From assembly GCA_040954595.2 (NCBI GenBank), contig CM082578.2, positions 18,166,001-18,230,000 of the forward strand: DNA of 64,000 nt, written 5' to 3'. Of this stretch, positions 23,301 to 34,970 are shown in pieces (within the stretch, counting starts at the first letter, position 1; every line of letters begins with the position of its first letter). Both the position numbers and the translations under genes were made by a program. The DNA comes from Balanoglossus misakiensis (Eukaryota > Hemichordata). The notes under the pieces were generated by a model. That model did no database searches, was not told the DNA's origin, and saw only the letters and a program-made list of their open reading frames with translations.

Positions 23301-26300
23301 CCATATTGGATTTTTGAAAAACCATAGTAAACCTTCAAAAATCTTCTTCTCCAGAACGGGCGATAACCGAGTCACAAGATTTGGTGTGTGTGGTCATTAA
23401 ACAGATGTGTATCAAGTTTGCGAAGGGGAATGTGATTGGTCGAAGATTATGGCGGCCATATTGGATTTTGTGAAAAACGATTAAAAAGTAAAAATTCCTT
23501 TTCTAGCCTAAAAATTGATAGCACAGAAATTCTTTTTATGGATATGAATCATCATATGACAAGAATAACCTATAAATATTTTGGTAATTTTGGCAATGAC
23601 CTTTGACCTACTTTTGACGCATCATTTTTCTGCATATCTAATTCCAGGCTAACCAATAGGGCTATAAGTTTGGTTTTTGATGTATGTGGATTTGTATGTG
23701 ATCAAAAAATTTTGCTACTTTTTATGACCCCTTTGACCTCTGGTGACCTCATTAAATATGCGCATACCTAATTACAGATGAACCAATAGACCTAGAGGTT
23801 TTGTTTTTGTTATACATGGACCAGTATGGGGTCAAAATATTTTGCCCAAATGTTGGGTGACCTCGGGTGACCTTTGACCTACTTTTGCATATCTCGGCAT
23901 CCAAAGCAGGTACAGCCTTGGCATTTGGAGATATGGGGCCATATTGAAAAGCCAAAGTTTTTGGGTCACCTGTGACCTCTGCTGACCTCATTTATTATGT
24001 GCATAGCTAATTACAGGCGAACCAATAGAGCTAGAGGTCTGGTTTTTGTTGGACATGGACCACTATGGGTCAAAATTTTCTTGCCCAAATTTTGGGTGAC
24101 CTCAGATGACCTTTGACCTACTTTTGCATATCTCGGCATCCAAAGCAGGTACAGCCTTGGCGTTTGGAGGTATGGGGCCATAATGAAAAGCCAAAGTTTT
24201 GGGTCACCTGTGACACCTGCTTAACTCATTATTTATGTGCATACATAATTCCGGGCTAACCAAAAGGGCTAGAGGTCTGGATTTTGTTGGACATGGACCA
24301 CTATGGGTCAAAATTTTCTGCCCAAATTTTGGGTGACCTCAGATGACCTTTGACCTACTTTTGCGTATCTCGGCATCCAAAGCAGGTACATCCTTGGCAT
24401 TTGGAGATATGGGGCCATAATTAAAAGCCAAAGTTTTGGGTCACCAGTGACACCTGCTTAACTCATTATTTATGTGCATACCTAATTACGGGCTAACCAA
24501 AAGGGCTAGAGGTCTGGTTTTTGTTGGACATGGACCACTATGGGTCAAAATTTTCTGCCCAAATTATGGGTGACCTCTGGGTGACCTTTGACCTACTTAA
24601 CACTATATCAACACCAAACATAGATATAACCTTGATATTTCATGGGATAAAACACAGCATTATGTTTCTACTCATTAATTATGTGCATATCTAATAATCA
24701 GATCAGATAATAGAGCTTGGGCCCGGACAATGCTGCTTGCAGCTTTAATCTTTCTTTATTCTCCTGTCAATTCTTCGGCCAACTAAATCTCTGAAACTAC
24801 TGCAGGTACACCGCTCAAACTTACTACAGTGGTCAAGGTCAATGAGTAGATGTGCAGTGGCTCGTGAATATTTAATTAGTCACGTGACCTGGCGGCCATA
24901 TTGGATTTTCTGAAAAAATGTAAATGACTTCTTCTCAAAAACTACAAGGCAAATCAAGTTCAAATTTGGTACATAGTACACATGGCCTCTGCCCAACAAA
25001 GTTTGATAATAAAATCTCGAGCGGTCACGTGACTTTGGCCGCCATATTGGATTTTCGAAAAATCCAACTAAAACTTCAAAAATCTTCTTCTCAAGAACCG
25101 GCGATAACCGAGTCGCGGGATTTGGGGTATGTGGTCACCTAACTGATGTCTATCAAGTTTGATAAGAAGCATTGTGATTGGTCGAAGATTATGGCGGCCA
25201 TATTGGATTTTCGAAAAACCATAGTAAAACTGCAAAAATCTTCTTCTCCAGAACGGGCAATAACTGAGTCGCAAGATTCGGGGAGTATGGTCACTACACT
25301 GATGTCTATCCAGTTTGCAAAGAGCATTGTGATTGGTCGAAGATTATGGCGGCCATATTGGATTTTGTAAAAAGCAGTGAAAACTTGAAATTCCTTTTCC
25401 TAGTCTAAAAATTGATAGCATACAAATTTTTTTCATGGATATCAATCGTCATATGACTAAAATATGTTACAAATTTTTGGCGATTTTTCACATGACCTTT
25501 GACCTACTTTTCACACGTTATTATTTCTGCATATCTATTTCCTGGCTAACCTATAGGGCTAGACGTTTGGTTTTTGATGCATGTGGATTAGTGTGTGATC
25601 AAAATATTTTGCTACTTTTCATGACCCCTTTGACCTCTGTTGACCTCATTAATTATGTGCATCGCTAATTACAGGCGAACCAATAAAGCTAGTGGTTTGG
25701 TTTTTGTTGGAAATGGACCAGAATGGGGTCAAATTTTTTTGCTCAAATGTTGCATGACCTCTGGTGACCTTTGACCTACTTTCGCATATCTTAGCATCCA
25801 GAGCAGATACAGCCTTGGCATTTGGCAGGATGGGACCAAAATGTAAAGCCACATTTTTGGGTCACCTGTGACACCTGCTGACCTCATTAAATATGCACAT
25901 ACCTAATTTCAGACGAACCAATAGAGCTAGAGTTTTGGTTTTTGTTGGACATGGACAAATATGGATCAAAAAAATTTCCCAAAATTTAGATGACCTCAGG
26001 TGCCCTTTTACCTACTTTACTCTATTTCTGCAGCAAAAATACATACGTCCTTGTTATGTCATGAGATAAAAAACATGATAGAGCATTCTGTTTCTTCTCA
26101 TTCATACTGTGCATATGTAATTCAAGATCAGCGCTTGGGCCCGACAATGCTGCTTGCAGCTTTAATTCTTGTTAATTTTGTGTTCATTCTGTTTTCTTCA
26201 GCCCCCTGAATCTGCCTTCTTATATATATTGTCCAACATCACCATGGAAATCTCATAAAGTTCATGATATTAAATTGAAACCATACCTAGTATTAAAAAT

Positions 26301-29300
26301 GTTTTTCTTTTCTAGGCATGAAATTTAAGGTGAAAACGTTGACTTTTTAATTTTTCATTTCAGATGTCGATGAATGTTTCAATTACACAGCCAACCTATG
26401 CCAGCAGGTCTGTCAGAACACAGAGGGAAGGTAAGACCATGGATTGCTGTGTGTTGTCACAATGCGTTGTGCTAGTTTGGTTAATTTCACTTGACCTTGG
26501 GGCAGTGTGTCACATGAGCTTGTTCATCACTTCGAAGTACAAATGTAGCTGTGCTTCGTGATCACCATCACATCCTGCCTGTGAAATTCAATTATGATCG
26601 TATGGAAGTCGTGACATACCACTTTCTTTCCATTTCCTGGCAGCTTCAACTGTTCCTGTTACCGTGGTTACCAACAAGTCGATGACTACTCCTGTGAAGG
26701 TGAGAGATTGTGACTTTTCAAACAATGCTGTGGAGTTAAAAACAGGGCAAAAAGGCAAAAGAACTACAATAACACCATTAGATCCTTTCAGAGACTTCCG
26801 CTTAGGTTTTTTGACCTTTTTTCCTGAGGATCTTAGCATTAAAAATGCAAGAATCAATACAGTGATTTATTGCTGTGTAGATTGGTTCCCATCCCATTGC
26901 ATAAGATGCCTTGTATGTTGACTTGTCCGGTTGGGACCAGAAATAATATCCTTAGCTCTATAATACGTCTGCATCTGTCGATCTTAATTCTCAGCTTCAA
27001 AATATAAAAAGTTATGATGAGCTCCTCTGTCCCAGACATCAGAATTTGTAAAGCAAAAATTTTATTTAGATTCTATAAATTACATTTTTCTTTTTTTTCA
27101 ACAGACATTGATGAATGTTTAACATCCCCCTGTCAACACAACGATATGTGTAACAACACGGATGGTAGTTTTGTCTGTGGTTGCCATGACGGCTTCTCAC
27201 TCTTGCCGGATGGAGTTTCCTGTACCGACGTCAATGAGTGTGCATTCAACAATGGTGGTTGCGATCACATTTGTATTAACGACAAGGGAGGGTACGCAAA
27301 GCAAAGTTGTCTTATAAGATAAAAAAAGGGGGGGAACCACTGACTTTTAGATACATGTAGGCCAATATCTTCATTGTCAGATATTTGTTGGGGTGACTTA
27401 AAAACCCCAGAGTGGTGACCATACATGTAAACACATGTACACTCTAAGAAATATTGACTGAAATATTACAGTCAATAGCTTCATGTTTTCAAGTCTGCTT
27501 TATAGACTCAAGGTGTTTTTCCTTGTTGTTTACAGGCACAGATGTGAATGCAGTGAGGGATATCATCTGAGTCTGGATGACAAACACTGCCAAGGTAAAT
27601 AGCCTGAAGGAATCATCGTTTCCATTGATTTCTTCCTGTGCTGCAATATCAAACAAATTGACTATACTGGTTCTTTGTAAGATAAACAAGCTGTTGCTCA
27701 CAACTGATGGACACGTCAAACTGAATGAAAACATCAAACAGATGGAAATTTATAAGAAAAAGTGATACAAGTTTTAAGAGAAATAATTTGTATGAATAAT
27801 CCTGAATTTTAAAATATTCTGACATATGCACTTTGATATCCTCTTAGAGTCGCAACTGTACCATCTTCAGTCTCGTCTTGAACCCAGATACTGCTTTTAG
27901 CAGCCTCTTGATCTTCACAACCTCATCTCCTTGAACAGGTTTTTCAGAACAGCAAAATAAGTCTTTTTCTGCTTTATTGTTGTTGTTTTTGCAGACACCA
28001 ATGAATGCACACTGGGTATGGCCTGCTGTAACCAAGCTCACAACTGCATGAATCTGAATGGGACCTACACATGTTCTTGTGACTCAGGTTATTACATGGA
28101 TAGTGACAACTGCACTTGCCTAGGTAATGTCACCTGATCATACCTCTTGAGAATGACTAGCAATTATGTATAAACCAACCAACCCTGGTCCTAAATTTTG
28201 TTGTGGAACCAAATGCACCAAACCAGCCTTCAGTAATAAAAATATAGTTCACAAACTAGGAAACTGATCTGCAAATTCATAATTCTTTCTGACAGATATT
28301 GATGAGTGCGCTGTGAGCAATGGTGGATGCAGTCAACACTGTAACAATACACTTGGAGGATTCACGTAAGTCCATTAATGCACTCAATATTTCTGTCAGT
28401 TCAATTGCCATAGCTGTCGGTGTCATATTCAGAATGCTAATGTCCCAAGCAGACCATGCACACAGATGATAGTTTTTCTGAACACTTGCAATCAGTAACA
28501 ATAGATCACTGTCCTTCTATAGATAAAGTAACAGCTAGAGTAGACTAAAACCTCCATCTTCAGATGAATAATTCAGCTGTGTTTTTTTCCTCCGTTTTCA
28601 GGTGTCAATGTGGGCCTGGTTATCAACTGGATCCCACTGACTCCAAATCATGTGTTGATATCAACGAATGTCTAACCGTGAGTTAACTGTAATATTGCCA
28701 TACACATACATAACATGCAGTGTTTTTAATTGAAAATTGCCCATCAGGAGGTGGCTTGTTACGTAAGCTTACAGCAAGTAGCAATGTAAATTGATAACTT
28801 TTGAATCAATTACAGCATATCTCATCAATGTGATGTACTGATGTTGACAATCAACTCGGCAAAAGGTTTTCTAAATGAGGAAGACACCCATTATACAATG
28901 AATAAAAATTTGCAGCAGTTCCATAATTGTTGACATTTTATAAGTCTCAATGAAATCTATCTGCAATCATTCCAATCTTTGGAGTAAATACAACCAGCAG
29001 ATTTGAACTCAGAATTCATTACACATTCATATACATTTGTATTCATCTATTTGTGGATGTTTTGCAGGACAATGGTGGTTGTTCCCACATGTGCAGGAAT
29101 AGTGCTGGTAGCTATTTGTGTTCATGTCTGTCCAATTACAGACTTGATGATGACCAGCAGACGTGCCGAGGTAAAAATGCTTGAATGCTATTATAACACT
29201 CATTCCTGTGTAACTGCATGTGGTTTATGTTGTCCATGGCCTGTATTTATTTGATCATTTCTATCAGAATAAAGTTTACACATTTCTCATTACATGTATT

Positions 29301-30608
29301 TACTGTATTTACATGTTAATTAGCGAAGACCCCCATACAAGTGTTTCATATGTTGGCCATGACCAAACAAATATGTTGCTTTTGGAAGTTCATGTTTGAA
29401 TTATCATGTCAGTGTTAAAATCACATTTTTTCAGAACTGAGTTATAACAAATTACAGTATGTGTATTTAAAATCCATAATCTATACTGGTATACTACTCA
29501 ATTTTTCAGCCTGTCCGAGCTGTGAGGACTTTGAACAACTGGACACATCCATTCATTCAATGCAACAGTCCATCCAGGAACTACAGATGATGATACAGTC
29601 TCTGATCGCTCAGAACTCAGAACTTCAAACCCGGGTAGGAGCTTGTCTGATATTTTTGTGTTGGGTCCAAGACTGTACTTGCATCATGGGTGCTGATATC
29701 TAATCATCATCTATAATTAAGCAGCTAATTGTGATGATTGACTTGTTATGACACTGTAATTAGCGTGGGAAGAATGTTCCCTCATTCCACTGCACTAGCT
29801 GGGGGTCTGGGTGTGACAAAAATAATCAAAATCCCAGTTGGTTCTTTTTATGGAAAGTGGACCACAAACATGACAAACGTTGATCAGGAATCACATCAAA
29901 AACGTTGGCCTCTATTTTTCAAGCCATATATGCATCAATAAATTGGGTGGCATTTTCATTGCAGGTGGAGTCACTTGAAAACTTCCAGAACTCATTCATT
30001 AATGCAAATCTTGTGACAGCCAATCATCAAAGAGGAGACATAACGTTTGTCGATTGTAAGTATTCATCTTCAATTGTCATAATTATTGCAATACGTTTAT
30101 CAAGGTAACATTTAACTTTGCTGAAATTCTATTCCCATTTGGAATGTTATAAATGTCAATTTTTGTATTATTTTTTAAAGACAGGCAAGGAATACCTGTC
30201 TGCAATGCATATGCGACAGGATGCTACTTAATTCTTGGCATGCATCCTTATTTGCATATACCGCTGAGCAGTGAGCAGGAGTTCATCCAAATGCTGCTGC
30301 CCTCGCACAAGTGACCTGCATTGTCTGACCTTTTGACCCAAAGTGATATATATTTTCCCACATAAACAGGATGTTGTAGCTGTGATCACACAGTTCCCTT
30401 GTTTGGTGGTGGGGAGAAAAACAAGTGTATTATCAAAATGACATCAAGAGACAATAAATTAAACACTGCCTGATTTTAAGAGGTTGTTTGAATGTACAGC
30501 AAGTTTTGCAAAATGTATTTTGACTTCACAGTGTTAAACTGGTAACCTCCAAAACTCTTCATGTTATTAACCTGAAATTTTCTCTTTCTTGCAGTGGACA
30601 TACAGTAG
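17387..30608 (+). CDS. Secreted CUB-CUB-EGF(x17)-coiled-coil protein
   Basis: Complete 25-exon gene of 1054 aa; 3165 nt close in frame. Exons: 17387-17415, 17724-17936, 18162-18334, 18757-18975, 19169-19300, 19528-19656, 19931-20056, 20330-20458, 20695-20826, 20973-21116, 21275-21464, 21802-22052, 22279-22417, 22593-22774, 26364-26430, 26644-26699, 27105-27291, 27536-27594, 27995-28123, 28296-28365, 28602-28677, 29068-29170, 29510-29634, 29965-30055, 30595-30608. A signal peptide spans about residues 1-24 (basic start, then [11 protein letters not shown]). CUB1 is about 28-138 and CUB2 about 139-255. Seventeen EGF modules follow, most opening with D(I/V/T/R)(D/N)EC, the calcium-binding form. 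The tail is a CPSC pair followed by heptads of Ile/Leu/Met (about 979-1030) and a short end. There is no transmembrane segment. An extracellular, calcium-stabilised, probably oligomeric matrix or ligand-binding protein is inferred; no named family has been matched. Confidence 0.88.
22785..24749 (+). repeat. Composite repeat, copy A, in intron 14 of the CUB/EGF gene
   Basis: About 2 kb. It opens with a hairpin (22791-22820) and a TTTC run. Next is a module containing GGTCAAGGTCAATGAGTAG, then three copies of a submodule centred on GGCGGCCATATTGG (starts 22994, 23294, 23449). After that come about five copies of a 237-271 base unit, each with TGACCTTTGACCT (23597, 23868, 24107, 24344, 24582). 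It ends at 24715-24749 with GCTTGGGCCCGG and then GCTGCTTGCAGCTTTAAT. No transposase or reverse transcriptase frame is visible, so a non-autonomous or satellite-like element is likely. It shares its order of parts with copy B immediately downstream. Confidence 0.8.
22791..22820 (+). repeat. Perfect 12-bp inverted repeat (hairpin)
   Basis: CGGGCCCAAGCC, a six-base loop, then GGCTTGGGCCCG. It starts 17 bases after the exon 14 boundary (22774) and shares GCTTGGGCCCG with the ends of both composite repeat copies. It probably marks the left edge of the repeat. Confidence 0.85.
24750..26166 (+). repeat. Composite repeat, copy B, in intron 14 of the CUB/EGF gene
   Basis: About 1.4 kb, directly following copy A in the same orientation. 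It has the same order: a TTTCTTTATTC start, the GGTCAAGGTCAATGAGTAG module, four GGC(G/C)GCCATATTGG submodules (24891, 25037, 25191, 25346), then fewer DR1-bearing units (perfect motifs at 25493 and 25765, and a decayed one near 26005). It closes with GCTTGGGCCCG and GCTGCTTGCAGCTTTAAT at 26133-26166. The two copies differ in the number of internal units, as expected after unequal exchange within arrays. Confidence 0.8.
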
Positions 30609-30715
30609 ACCTTGGAAAAGTGATGGCACAAAGTCATGTGGGGGAAAAAGCAACAGAGTTCTATATAAAATTTCCTTTATATTTTATACATAGGAAATGC
30701 ATAAAAATTGTGGTT

Positions 30716-30721
30716 ATTAAA
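30716..30721 (+). terminator. Candidate poly(A) signal for the CUB/EGF gene
   Basis: ATTAAA about 110 bases past the stop codon. It is a variant hexamer assigned by position. Confidence 0.4.
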
Positions 30722-33700
30722 CCTGTTGTATCAGAATATATAGTAAACCAGGAGCTCAACGTCTTATTATGCCGAGAAAGTTAATTAAAATCTCCATGAA
30801 TTCTATTCAGCATTGTTCATTGCAAGCAATAAGAACCCTAACAAGTGTCACTTCCAGTGTGTTGTATTGTTACTGGTCAACTAGTTCATACTTGCCAGGG
30901 CCGTTTCTTTTCACTGTGCAATTTTATGGAGCTATTTTCTCCATAAATCGAAGCCCATGACTGCTGCCCACTTAACAGCACTCCACTTGTAATTATACAA
31001 ACTGCAGTATTGAGAAACCCTATTTGAATCCGAGTTATGGTTACACCAATCTCTCAAAGATTGCACATTTAATTGTCTTTGTGAGATACTCTGCTATTAT
31101 GAAACAATTACCATAAATCTGCCCAATTGTTGCAACTCGGTGTGCTTTGAAATACAGGCAGTATAATTATCTCCCCTTTGTGTGTTCATGATTCAGAAAA
31201 GCTGTTGCGCCTTACAGAGTTGGATCACTGCGATCTCAAAAAAAAAGCTTTTGCACAAGTGCCCATTTGGCAGACAAGCCAGACAATAAGATGTGGTGTT
31301 TTCAATCATGAATTTGCCTTTGTTTTCCCAAAAATATAATTACTAATGCAATGTGCAGTCTGTGTACCTTGTTTTGAAGAACACAAAGATAACTGTTAAT
31401 GGACTTTGCTCTGTGAATAACATAATACATTCTAATTGGGTCATTGCCACTATTTCACTATCATTGTATGTAAATGAGAGACCCCACAGGAACAGATGGT
31501 CAGGCTGATTAGCATAAGTTCTCAAAAGCCGCTTAGGTTGGCAGATAAAATAATACCTGTTGGGGGTTGACGCAATTACCGTTTCCGATGCTGTTACCAG
31601 GTTGATTTCGGAGGCGATATTTTTTGTGCTCATTTGGTTGATCCACGATTTCTGTGCAGTGAATAATAGTTTTCATGGTTAGTTTGGCCATTAAAGCCTT
31701 GTTCACCTGATGCAGATGTGCCTATCAGAAATTCCCCTTGTAGGAAAACAAGTCAACCGGGGTAATTCAGCGTGACATATTTCAGGAGTAAACGATTTAA
31801 GATATGAACCAGATCCCCTTCTTGATTTTATTTCTCTGTTATACAGAGATCCAATGTCCACAGTTTTTTCTGAACTCGGATAGAATTGAGGTTACGCTTG
31901 CACTGTGGGAAAAGCTTTGATGATATCAATCAGGAAAGCTTCAAGGTGATAATATAATGGAAATTGATAAGCTCTATGGACAGTGTCAACAATTCCAGAT
32001 TATTCTATCAGTGGTCATGTTATAACACAGAAATTATGGGAAAAAACACGTGTCTATATAGCTGTACATTCTTTTGCATTTTTTAGTTTGTAGGGAAAGC
32101 AAAGCATACGGCTATAGGCACTAGTATTAAATGCAAGGTGCATGTATATACTTTTGAAGTTTTTTTATCTGATCAAAACCCCAAAACATGTCATTCAAAA
32201 ACAACCTCCATAGCAACTTTTAAGACCCATCGGTATTTCCCTCTCTCCCCTACCCGCTCAACAAAACACTAAAGATCCACATTCTGACACAGCCACACAT
32301 AGTGTGTTTATTTTGTAGTGCAATTGGCCTTGTGCCTGTTGAACAGCTAGTCCAGCTCTCAAATAACATTTACCTGACAGATAAGCCTAATATCAATGGC
32401 GGACAGTCAGGTTGGTTTTCTACTTTGCAAACCAAGGTATGTTTATTTTGGCAAGGACCTTCCCTGGTAAACTTTGTGTCTCAGGCTTGGGTGGTGGTTT
32501 TATCTCCTGACAATGGAAGATATCCGGGTATATTGTCATCACGTCCACTACATTATAAAAGTATCAATTACAACTCTATTTCGCACATCATCATATGGCT
32601 CAGTACTCTGTATGCTATGAGAGTAGGCTGCTTGTAAAAAGAACACATTGTTCGTTGTTTGAAAATATTTAATCATTATTTTCATTTATAAAATCATGTT
32701 TTAGGAATATACACAATTTCATCAGATTTGTACATGATGGCAAAAATATGCTCTTCACAGGTTTCACAGACTTAATTTTCTTTTGGCTCTGAGCCACCAC
32801 CATCCCTTCACAAATGCAGAAGGACCGTGGGCTGGCAGACAATGCATTTGCTCAAATAGGGAAGTGATCTTGGAGGGATACGGGAGTGCTTGAAACCACA
32901 CACTTCTTTGTGAATAGACCGCATTGTAACAAACACTGACAGCTGATACTTGACCCCCCTCCCCCACTACGTCAAACTACCCACGGTTAACCATGCGTTC
33001 ATCCGTCAGGGCGTACAAAAAAGGCAATAAATCCCGATCAACCTGTGGATCGCCATTGTTGTGAAATTTATGCTCCGTTCTTTTATTCTTTTGTGCTGCT
33101 GCGCAGTTTCCACGAGAGCCGTAATAAATTACGTTGCCATCTTTTGTTGGAATCAATGAACTAGCTGCTTTCCAATTTGTGTGGATTAAATTTGCTGTGT
33201 GTGTTTTCACTCTTCAAGCAGTCTTAATTATATTTTTGGGGTACAAAAATCAGAATTGCAAAAAAAATTCATATGGTCACACCCTGTCTGACTCCCCCAG
33301 CAATGTGTGACCTAGTTTAATAAAAAATATAACTGCAAAATCCGAGCATAATTCATCTTTGTGTGTGGGATTGGACCTGAGGGGATATAGAAGGATCATA
33401 AAATGCAACAAGGTGGCACTATACATGAAACTTTGGCGTTTCAGTGATTAATTTTTGTTGCAACAGTTTGTTCGGGCTCCGTTACTGAGTGGGAAGGTAA
33501 GTCGGCCGTCTGATCTGGTTTTGACGACAATCAGGGCATAAAAAGAGACCTGTAAAATTGTCATCTCAGGGGCATGACTGTGACTGTGTAGGGACAATGC
33601 AAAGCAGACATTGCCATTATTTTAGATAGACAGTCAAGATGTGTGACAGGGTCCACGCAGATATTCCTTGCTGTGGTTGACCCCTTCCCCACCTTCCCAA

Positions 33701-34222
33701 TACAAAGGCCCAAATCCATCATTGGAAAACAAGTACTGGGTGTTCAACAAGTGTACACGGAAAGGGAGGGGTGAGGCTCGTAAACCTGTGATTTCAGATG
33801 CACTTAGATTAATTATGCTCATAAATTGCATCAGTTAAAGGGCGCTTTTACCAGAAAGTACATTCTGAAGGACATCCTCTTCCTCCAGTCTTTTGGATAA
33901 AAGATGTTTATTTTATACTCTCGTCACTACCATGATGTCTAGTCGCTGCAGTGACTGTGGTTAACTAAAAAGACGGAAGTCACGCTTTCTTGCCATATGT
34001 TTTGTGTAGGACACCGCCATTTCCCAAATGATGTAGTGGTGAACATCACCCAGTCACTCCCTGGACATTCACTTGCCGTTTACCCTAAACCTAACCCTAG
34101 CTCTCCCTTCTGCTGGGTGTGGAAATGTCCAGGGGGTAACTGACATATATCGAGTTGAGTTGGAACTTTGCAATGGAAATAAAGGAATGCAACATACACA
34201 TCAAAATTAGCAAATAAATGTC
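30722..34222. other. Intergenic region between convergent CUB/EGF and IPPK genes
   Basis: No coding exon is recognised on either strand. It contains low-complexity AT-rich DNA and one short inverted-repeat element (34057-34135). The longest open frame (32302-32637, plus) shows no family resemblance. Confidence 0.5.
34057..34135. repeat. Small MITE-like inverted repeat with telomere-like core
   Basis: CTCCCTGGACATT at 34057 is matched by the inverted AATGTCCAGGGGG at 34123-34135. The centre contains ACCCTAAACCTAACCCTAG. The arms match over 10 bases (CCCTGGACATT and its complement). Too short to code; probably a decayed non-autonomous element. Confidence 0.5.
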
Positions 34223-34228
34223 TTTATT
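34223..34228 (-). terminator. Candidate poly(A) signal for IPPK
   Basis: AATAAA on the minus strand, about 740 bases beyond the IPPK stop codon. It implies a 3' UTR of about 0.75 kb. Confidence 0.5.
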
Positions 34229-34970
34229 GGATCTCTTAGAATTGCTAAAACAATGGTTGTCTCATGAATGGTTGCAACAATTCGTCACCATGCATTCTCC
34301 ATGAAAGGTTCAAGCTGGCCTCTGAGGCCTGAAGTGTTCTGTCGCAATTGCACTCAACATCATTTCAGTCAGATGAGGGGGAGTCTAATGCAAAACTTCC
34401 TCCTCCTCCCCCTCCCTCACACACACACTCTCTCAACCTGCTTAGTACAAGGCCAACTGATGGCCTGAGCAGAACAGCTAAACAGAACTGTGGCCTGTGT
34501 CAAATGACTACAAAACCCTGTAGTCTGTAAATGGGTGGCATATCTGCTTACTGACACAGGATCCTATGTAAACAGACAAGGCAGTTCAAAAGAGCTCATT
34601 TTCAGCCTCAATCAGGATGCTCAAGGCAAAGCCTTTTAGCAAGAACTTTTTTTGGTCATCTGGTCCTAATTTTATTTTTAGAAGGTTATATCCCAGGCTC
34701 TCGTCTACTTCCAAGTCATAGATAAATCTTCGTTTTCTAACATACAGGGGATTGAGTACTGGGGATATGTATTGTCACAGACAGTGATGTAAAAACAGGT
34801 GAACAGTGGCTTGGGTTGAGTTGGACATTGTACAATCATTGCTTTGTTGGCAAGTACAAGAGGAATGCTGTTATATGCCTGTACTTGTCAGTCCTTGGCG
34901 GCTTTGGCTACACAAAAATCACCTGTTGTTGTCGTTTTTTGTCATGCACTCGGGGACAGACAGACAGTGG

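Noticed and set aside
22994-26005. CRISPR-like periodic repeats
   Set aside because: Units are 150-270 bases, lie in a eukaryotic intron and lack unique spacers between short identical repeats.
34081-34100. Interstitial telomere
   Set aside because: Only about three imperfect units, contained in a small inverted-repeat element.
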